The translations under genes and the position numbers were made by a program. From Planctomycetota bacterium (lineage in GTDB: Bacteria > Planctomycetota > UBA8742 > UBA2392), in NCBI GenBank assembly GCA_015075515.1, contig JABTUE010000002.1:923208-987207 (forward strand): a stretch of 64,000 bases of DNA. The letters run 5' to 3'. This document shows, piece after piece, positions 58,502-64,000 of the stretch. Positions within the stretch are counted from its first letter, which is position 1, and every line of letters begins with the position of its first letter. The notes under the pieces were generated by a model. That model was not told the DNA's origin. It worked only from the letters and a program-made list of their open reading frames with translations, and did not search any database.

Positions 58502-58732
58502 ATGCCGCTTTCGCCAACAGCCGTGAAGTATCTGGCCATCGGCATTCTGGTGCTTCTGGGGGCCATGTTCATCGGCGCGCTGCTGTGGGACATACTCAAG
58601 ATCGCGCTGGGGCTGCTGATCGGTCTTGGCCTGATCTATCTGGGTCTGCGGTTTCTGGCCGGAAAGGGTCTGCCCAGGGCAATGGAAGACGCGGCCAAAA
58701 AAGTGGTGGATGCCGGCAAGGACGGCAAATAG
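58502..58732 (+). CDS. small two-helix membrane protein
   Basis: A 76-residue protein with two hydrophobic helices (YLAIGILVLLGAMFIGALL and IALGLLIGLGLIYLGLRFL) and a short charged tail. AGGGG lies before the ATG. It lies 45 nt upstream of an ABC ATPase gene and could be a partner, though it is far smaller than a usual permease. Unknown function. Confidence 0.6.
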   Translation: MPLSPTAVKYLAIGILVLLGAMFIGALLWDILKIALGLLIGLGLIYLGLRFLAGKGLPRAMEDAAKKVVDAGKDGK

Positions 58733-58777
58733 CCGGCTTGCCTTGCGCCGCGCCAATAACGATGATCCCGAACACCC

Positions 58778-59716
<939 letters not shown>

Positions 59717-59723
59717 GCCGCGC

Positions 59724-60032
59724 CTATTCTTCGGGCTGGTACACCTGCGGGCGTTTGTACGGGGCGGCGCCGATCACTTCCACGGCCGCGCCCTTCTTTT
59801 CAAAACCCGCTATCTCAAGGTTCCACCGGCCGTTCTCGCGCCGGGGGCCGTTGTAAACCAGTCGCGGCGACTTGCCGTCCTTCAGTTGCGCGGACTTGTC
59901 GCCAAACTCGAACTCGCCCAGCAGGCGAAACGCGGTCAGGCCCATGCCGCCCTCTTTCACGGCGGTGAACACTTCATGCGGCTCCACGACGCGGGGCAGC
60001 TTCCATTCAAACCACAGCGCCCCGTCGTCCAT
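59724..60032 (-). CDS. hypothetical protein, possibly 5'-truncated
   Basis: A 102-residue frame from the ATG at 60032 (MDDGALWFEWKLPRVVEPHEVF ... in parts, ending KRPQVYQPEE). Coding-like sequence continues about 19 codons upstream of the ATG in the same frame (VVLQRRFGAQVQTS) until a stop, but without a start codon, so the true N-terminus may have been lost or shifted. It follows the small lipoprotein gene by 72 nt. No family recognised. Confidence 0.5.
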   Translation of the reverse strand: MDDGALWFEWKLPRVVEPHEVFTAVKEGGMGLTAFRLLGEFEFGDKSAQLKDGKSPRLVYNGPRRENGRWNLEIAGFEKKGAAVEVIGAAPYKRPQVYQPEE

Positions 60033-60104
60033 GCTTGTCTGAACCTGCGCGCCGAACCGGCGCTGGAGTACAACCCGTACTCCGTCTACTCACTCTCATC
60101 ACAC

Positions 60105-60350
60105 TCAGCCCGCGACCAGCAGGTACACAATCGGCGGGCCCTGCAGCGCCACCGGAGGCAGGTCTTCCTTTTTGGGCGGGGTTTCGGTGGCCTTGACCTC
60201 GGTGGGGGTGACCGTCGCCTCGTCTTCTTGCCAGGCCATGGCGCGGCGTCGCTCGGCGCTGTCAAAGCCCGCCCCGATGTGGCAGGCCGCAACGGCCAGG
60301 GCCGTGCATCCAAACAACAGGGCTGTCAACGCGCGTTTCATGGTGTTCAT
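60105..60350 (-). CDS. small lipoprotein
   Basis: An 81-residue protein. Signal peptide ALTALLFGCTALAVAAC with lipobox VAAC, then a short Glu/Thr/Pro-rich region and a hydrophobic end (GPPIVYLLVAG). It starts 1 nt after the stop of the beta-barrel gene, so the two are an operon and may act together at the outer membrane. An internal ATG at 60341 is an alternative start. Confidence 0.6.
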   Translation of the reverse strand: MNTMKRALTALLFGCTALAVAACHIGAGFDSAERRRAMAWQEDEATVTPTEVKATETPPKKEDLPPVALQGPPIVYLLVAG

Positions 60351-60351
60351 A

Positions 60352-61326
60352 CTAGAACCGGTAAGACACGCTTGCACGGGCCGAAAGCTCACGGCCAAGC
60401 TGCACGCCGTTCACATCGCGCCAGAGAATCACTTCAAACTTGGCCTTCATTTCCCACCAGGGTCGCGGGTGCCACTGGATTTTGGGCACCAGCACCAGCT
60501 CCTGGCCGCCGGAATCGCGCACCCGCGCGCCGTCGTCGCGGTCAAAGTCCGCGCGCTGGTACGCCAGCCCGAGCATCAGAAACATCGTGTTGCCGGGAAA
60601 CTTTTCCTGGATCACCCGGTACTTCACCTCAAAGTCATGCGCGAAGCTGTCGCCGAAGTCATAGTTGCTGCGCCCCACGCCCACGCTGCGCCAGGTGTAT
60701 TGCGTGGTCGAGATCAGCTCCAGCCGGTTACGCGAATAGGCGCTGATGTGCGCAAAGGTCAGCCCGACCGCGCCCTCGCCAAGCTGCATGTCCCGCGGCA
60801 GCCGCGCGCCGTCACGTCCGGCGTTGTTGTCGCCCGTGGGCAGCGTGGCCACACAGGCCAGGTTCAGGCTGGCGCCCTCTCCGCCGCGATCGCCGCCGGG
60901 CACCCACCACAGGTACCGCATGCGCGCGGCTACGGCCACGTCGCCCAGACCGTGCAACTGGTCGCCCACGACGCCGCTTTCGGTCACGGCCCGGAAATCG
61001 CGGAACACAAACGGCACCACGGCGCTGAGCGTCCACTCACCGGGGATCACGCGCGGCACGCCCCAGTTCACGCCCAGGCCAAGCTGGTGGTCAACCTTGA
61101 ACAGACCCTCACGGTTGGCCCGCGGGCGCGCGCCGTCAAACAGGCGCGTGTGCATCTCGTGGCGATGGGCCAGATAAAACTGCACGCCTCCCGCAAACAG
61201 CGGCTCGCTTTCCAGCATGTTGACGCCCACGGCCGGTTCCGCCGCCACCGGCGCAGCCAAAAGCAGCAGCAGGCACCACGGCCCGAACGTGCGCCATACG
61301 CATCGCAGGCATCGTGGGGATCGCAT
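60352..61326 (-). CDS. outer-membrane beta-barrel protein (phenol-degradation MetA-like family)
   Basis: A 324-residue exported protein. The signal peptide is CLLLLLAAPVAAEP. The rest alternates amphipathic strands (LGLGVNWGVPRVIPGEWTL, GLGDVAVAARMRYLW, VATLPTGDNN, AVGLTFAHISAYSRNRLEL) and ends in YRF, the C-terminal aromatic signature of barrel proteins recognised by the Bam complex. The pattern VATLPTGDNN resembles the transporter-like family PF13557. Substrate unknown. The ATG at 61326 puts the signal peptide at the start. Its presence supports a Gram-negative envelope. Confidence 0.75.
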   Translation of the reverse strand: MRSPRCLRCVWRTFGPWCLLLLLAAPVAAEPAVGVNMLESEPLFAGGVQFYLAHRHEMHTRLFDGARPRANREGLFKVDHQLGLGVNWGVPRVIPGEWTLSAVVPFVFRDFRAVTESGVVGDQLHGLGDVAVAARMRYLWWVPGGDRGGEGASLNLACVATLPTGDNNAGRDGARLPRDMQLGEGAVGLTFAHISAYSRNRLELISTTQYTWRSVGVGRSNYDFGDSFAHDFEVKYRVIQEKFPGNTMFLMLGLAYQRADFDRDDGARVRDSGGQELVLVPKIQWHPRPWWEMKAKFEVILWRDVNGVQLGRELSARASVSYRF

Positions 61327-61387
61327 GGCGCAAACATAGCAACCCCGGCCGCCAAATCCGTCACGCGTCTGCAACACATGAATCACG

Positions 61388-61756
61388 TTACTTGCGCTTG
61401 CGCCGCGCGGACCTTTCTGACCCCGAACGTCGCCGAGGCTTACCCGGCGCGGCCTTCAGGGCTTCTTTGGCCCATTGGGCCAGTTGGTCGCGATTCTCCT
61501 GCACGTCCACGGGCACGGTCCAGTAGCCGGCCATCACGTGGCCCGGCCAGGGCTCAAAGGGTTTGCAGCCGGCCTTCTGGAACTTCCCGCGCTGATCGGG
61601 CGCCGCTTTCAGGTACAGCACGTCGTTGTCGGCCAGGCCGAAAATCCTGCCGCCAAAGTATACGCCCGCGCCGCCGAACATGCGCTTGACCTCAATCGCG
61701 CCAAGGGCACTGAACTGGTCGCGCAGGTAGGCCACGAACTCTTCACTCACTGCCAT
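61388..61756 (-). CDS. TfoX/Sxy N-terminal domain protein
   Basis: A 122-residue protein matching the TfoX N-terminal domain: IEVKRMFGGAGVYFGGRIFGL, DNDVLYLKAAPDQRGKF, FEPWPGHVMAGYWTVPVDV, followed by a basic tail (KPRRRSGSERSARRKRK). Full TfoX regulates competence in gammaproteobacteria; free-standing N-terminal domains are widespread with unknown role. Divergent from the YyaL-type gene with only 23 bp between the start codons. Confidence 0.88.
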   Translation of the reverse strand: MAVSEEFVAYLRDQFSALGAIEVKRMFGGAGVYFGGRIFGLADNDVLYLKAAPDQRGKFQKAGCKPFEPWPGHVMAGYWTVPVDVQENRDQLAQWAKEALKAAPGKPRRRSGSERSARRKRK

Positions 61757-61762
61757 GCGCCC

Positions 61763-61774
61763 GATGCTAGCATC
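61763..61774. promoter_or_regulatory. 12-bp palindrome between divergent start codons
   Basis: GATGCTAGCATC is a perfect palindrome, extended by near-symmetric CCC/GGG flanks, filling most of the 23-bp gap between the two ATGs (61756 and 61780). It could be an operator controlling both genes or simply a chance palindrome. Confidence 0.3.
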
Positions 61775-61779
61775 CGGGC

Positions 61780-63918
61780 ATGAACAAACACCGCGCGCCC
61801 AACGCCCTGATCCACGAATCCAGCCCCTACCTGCTGCAGCACGCCTACAACCCCGTGGCCTGGCTGCCCTGGGGCGAGGCCGCGTTTGCCAGAGCCGCGG
61901 CCGAAGACAAGCCGGTCTTTCTGAGCATCGGCTACGCCACCTGCCACTGGTGCCACGTGATGGAGCGCGAAAGTTTCGAAAACGACGAAGTCGCCGCGCT
62001 GCTCAATGAACACTTCATCCCGATCAAGGTAGACCGCGAAGAACGCCCCGACGTGGACGCCGTCTACATGGCCGTCACCCAGGGCATGTCCGGCGGTCGC
62101 GGCGGCTGGCCCATGAGCGTCTTTCTGTTTCCGGACCGCCGGCCGATCACCGCCGGCACCTACTTTCCGCCCGAAGATCGCTGGGGCCGACCCGGCTTCA
62201 AAACCGTGCTGCGCCAGATTGCCGAAGTCTGGAAAACCCGCCGCCCCGAACTTGAGGAACAGGCCCAGGCCATCACCGAATGGCTCAACGCCCAGGGCAA
62301 GCCGCTGGGCAAGGCCGAACTCGGCATCGCCACGCTGGTCGAGAACGCCGCCGAGCACGCCCGCCGGTTTGACCACAAACACGGCGGGTTCGAAAGCGCG
62401 CCCAAGTTTCCGACCCCCCACCGCCTGAGCGCCCTGATCCGCGCCGCCGGCATCCTGCCCGCCAAAGCTGACGCGGGCGCCCCGTCCGCACCCGAAGTTC
62501 TCAAGATGGCCGTCACCACGCTGGACGCCATGGCCGACGGCGGCATTCATGATCAAGTGGGCGGCGGCTTTCACCGCTACTCCACCGATCGCCAGTGGCT
62601 GACGCCCCACTTCGAGAAAATGCTCTACGACCAGGCACTGCTGGTGGAGGCCTACCTCGATGCCTGGCAGGTCACCGGCGAACAGCGCCACGCCGACATC
62701 GCCCGCGACATCCTTGAATACTGCCTGCGCGACCTGCGCGACGAAGGCGGGGCCTTTCATTCGGCCGAAGACGCCGACAGCGAAGGTGTAGAGGGCAAGT
62801 TCTACGTCTGGTCCATGGCCGAGCTCAAGGCCCACCTGGGCGGCGACGCGGCCGTGGTCGCCTCGGCCTGGGGCTGCACTGAAGCCGGCAACTACCACGA
62901 CGAGGCCAGCGGCACCCAGACCGGCGACAACATCCTGCATCTGCCCCGCCCGCTGGATCAAACCGCCAGGCTGCACGGCATGGAACCCGCGACCCTGCGC
63001 GCAACACTGGATCGTGCCCGCGAGATCCTGTTTCAGGTGCGTACCCACCGCGTGCGCCCGCTGCTGGACGACAAGGTACTGACGGACTGGAACGGCCTGA
63101 TGCTGGGCGCAATCGCCCGCGCCGGCGTGCTGCTTGGCGAAAAACGCTATCTGCTGGCGGCCAACCAGTGCGCCGAGTTTCTCAGCCGCATGATGTGGCG
63201 CGACGGCCGCCTGCTGCACCGTTATCGCAAGGGCAACGCGGGCATTGCCGGCTTTGTGGACGACTACGCGTTTTTCGGCAACGGGCTGTTTCAACTTTAC
63301 CAGGCCACACTCGAGCCGCGCTGGCTGGAACTGGCGGCCGCCCTGGGCCGCGAATTGGTGCGCCTGTTCTGGCACGAAGACGAAGGCCTGTTCCACACCC
63401 AGGGCAGCGACGACCCCGACAAACTGATCGCGCCCAACCGCAGCGTGTACGACGGGGCGATTCCCAGCGGAAACTCGGCCGCGGCGCTGCTGCTGGCGCG
63501 CCTGGGCCGCACTTTGCAGGACAACAGGCTGCTGGAAATCGCCCGCCGCACTCTGGACGGCATGAGCCCCCAGATTTCCGGCCACACGCCGGGCTTTAAT
63601 TACGCGCTACAAGCGCTGGAACACTTCGTGCTGCCGGGCCAGGAGATCGTGATTGCCGGCGAGATGGCCGACAGCGCCACGCGCGCGCTGATTGCCGAAA
63701 CCCGTAGGCACTTTCTGCCCCGGGCGATCCTGATCCACCACGAGCCCGGCCCCGACGGCGAAGCCATACGCAAACTGGTGCCCTTTGTGGCCAACCAGCA
63801 GCCCGTGCAGGGCCAACCCGCCGCCTACGTCTGCGAGCACTACACCTGCAAAGCCCCGGTAACCACACCCGAGACCCTGGCGGCAGTGCTTGCGCCCGCG
63901 TCACGGGCTGCAGAGTAA
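61780..63918 (+). CDS. YyaL-type thioredoxin-domain protein (DUF255 / spermatogenesis-associated 20-like)
   Basis: A 712-residue cytosolic protein. Residues about 5-165 form the thioredoxin-like DUF255 domain with [17 protein letters not shown] (Cys55-x-x-Cys58), [10 protein letters not shown] and [12 protein letters not shown]. The remainder (about 190-712) is an alpha/alpha-barrel resembling N-acylglucosamine epimerase/glycosidase folds ([34 protein letters not shown]). It is close in layout to YyaL of Bacillus and eukaryotic SPATA20; the reaction is unknown. Confidence 0.92.
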   Translation: MNKHRAPNALIHESSPYLLQHAYNPVAWLPWGEAAFARAAAEDKPVFLSIGYATCHWCHVMERESFENDEVAALLNEHFIPIKVDREERPDVDAVYMAVTQGMSGGRGGWPMSVFLFPDRRPITAGTYFPPEDRWGRPGFKTVLRQIAEVWKTRRPELEEQAQAITEWLNAQGKPLGKAELGIATLVENAAEHARRFDHKHGGFESAPKFPTPHRLSALIRAAGILPAKADAGAPSAPEVLKMAVTTLDAMADGGIHDQVGGGFHRYSTDRQWLTPHFEKMLYDQALLVEAYLDAWQVTGEQRHADIARDILEYCLRDLRDEGGAFHSAEDADSEGVEGKFYVWSMAELKAHLGGDAAVVASAWGCTEAGNYHDEASGTQTGDNILHLPRPLDQTARLHGMEPATLRATLDRAREILFQVRTHRVRPLLDDKVLTDWNGLMLGAIARAGVLLGEKRYLLAANQCAEFLSRMMWRDGRLLHRYRKGNAGIAGFVDDYAFFGNGLFQLYQATLEPRWLELAAALGRELVRLFWHEDEGLFHTQGSDDPDKLIAPNRSVYDGAIPSGNSAAALLLARLGRTLQDNRLLEIARRTLDGMSPQISGHTPGFNYALQALEHFVLPGQEIVIAGEMADSATRALIAETRRHFLPRAILIHHEPGPDGEAIRKLVPFVANQQPVQGQPAAYVCEHYTCKAPVTTPETLAAVLAPASRAAE

Positions 63919-64000
63919 GCGGCAACCCCGCCCGCGCCGGTGCGTGGTTGGCAACGGGCGCGCGCAACGGCACACGGCACGAAAAAACGAATCGCCTACG

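Overview
The window is high-GC bacterial chromosome, densely coded on both strands. Lipoprotein signal peptides, an outer-membrane beta-barrel, ECF sigma/FecR-type signalling, paired DUF4139 proteins, a tricorn-like S41 protease and many proline-rich, membrane-anchored beta-sandwich proteins point to a Gram-negative bacterium, most likely Planctomycetota or a related lineage. That placement rests on gene style, not on a marker-gene phylogeny. No rRNA, tRNA or CRISPR array was seen.

Layout. 1-5056: the 5' part of leuS, a GxxExxY-family gene, then a tight ECF sigma / FecR-domain / beta-helix operon. 5167-13145: a 1562-residue sigma54-activator-like regulator, divergent from two secreted lipoproteins (beta-propeller; alpha/beta-hydrolase esterase). 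The gap between them holds a TATAAT-type promoter, a perfect 10-bp inverted repeat and a -24/-12 promoter. 13217-14721: ribF-pyrE, overlapping by 4 nt. 14768-28639: envelope proteins, namely two carboxypeptidase-regulatory-like membrane proteins, a TMTC-like glycosyltransferase/TPR protein, a flippase-like LPG-synthase-TM protein and two DUF4139 proteins.

28756-34411 is an accessory, partly decayed block. It holds a hydrolase tail fragment, three coupled small ORFs, an ISL3-family element whose transposase carries a nonsense codon, an LRR secreted protein of visibly lower GC, and a frameshifted IS3-family element. Immediately after it lies a secreted PKD/protein-arginine-deiminase lipoprotein with all the catalytic residues of the vertebrate PAD enzymes.

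36707-64000 is mostly housekeeping or metabolic: ferritin-like protein, MmcQ/YjbR, GNAT, formate-tetrahydrofolate ligase, a headless TPR protein, dnaK with a textbook sigma54 promoter, DUF2200, VWA, clostripain-like peptidase, GYF-like protein, a DUF4261 gene split by an amber codon, malic enzyme, tricorn-like protease, 3-hydroxybutyryl-CoA dehydrogenase, an ABC ATPase, an outer-membrane barrel, TfoX-N and a YyaL-type thioredoxin-domain protein. A 168-bp element with imperfect terminal inverted repeats lies at 50358-50525, and a partial copy lies at 14719-14757, both between convergent genes.

The most coherent novel system is the regulator-esterase locus. One inverted repeat is placed to repress the regulator's own promoter and also to act as an upstream activating site for a sigma54 promoter driving two secreted lipoproteins. 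The most striking single gene is the bacterial protein-arginine deiminase.
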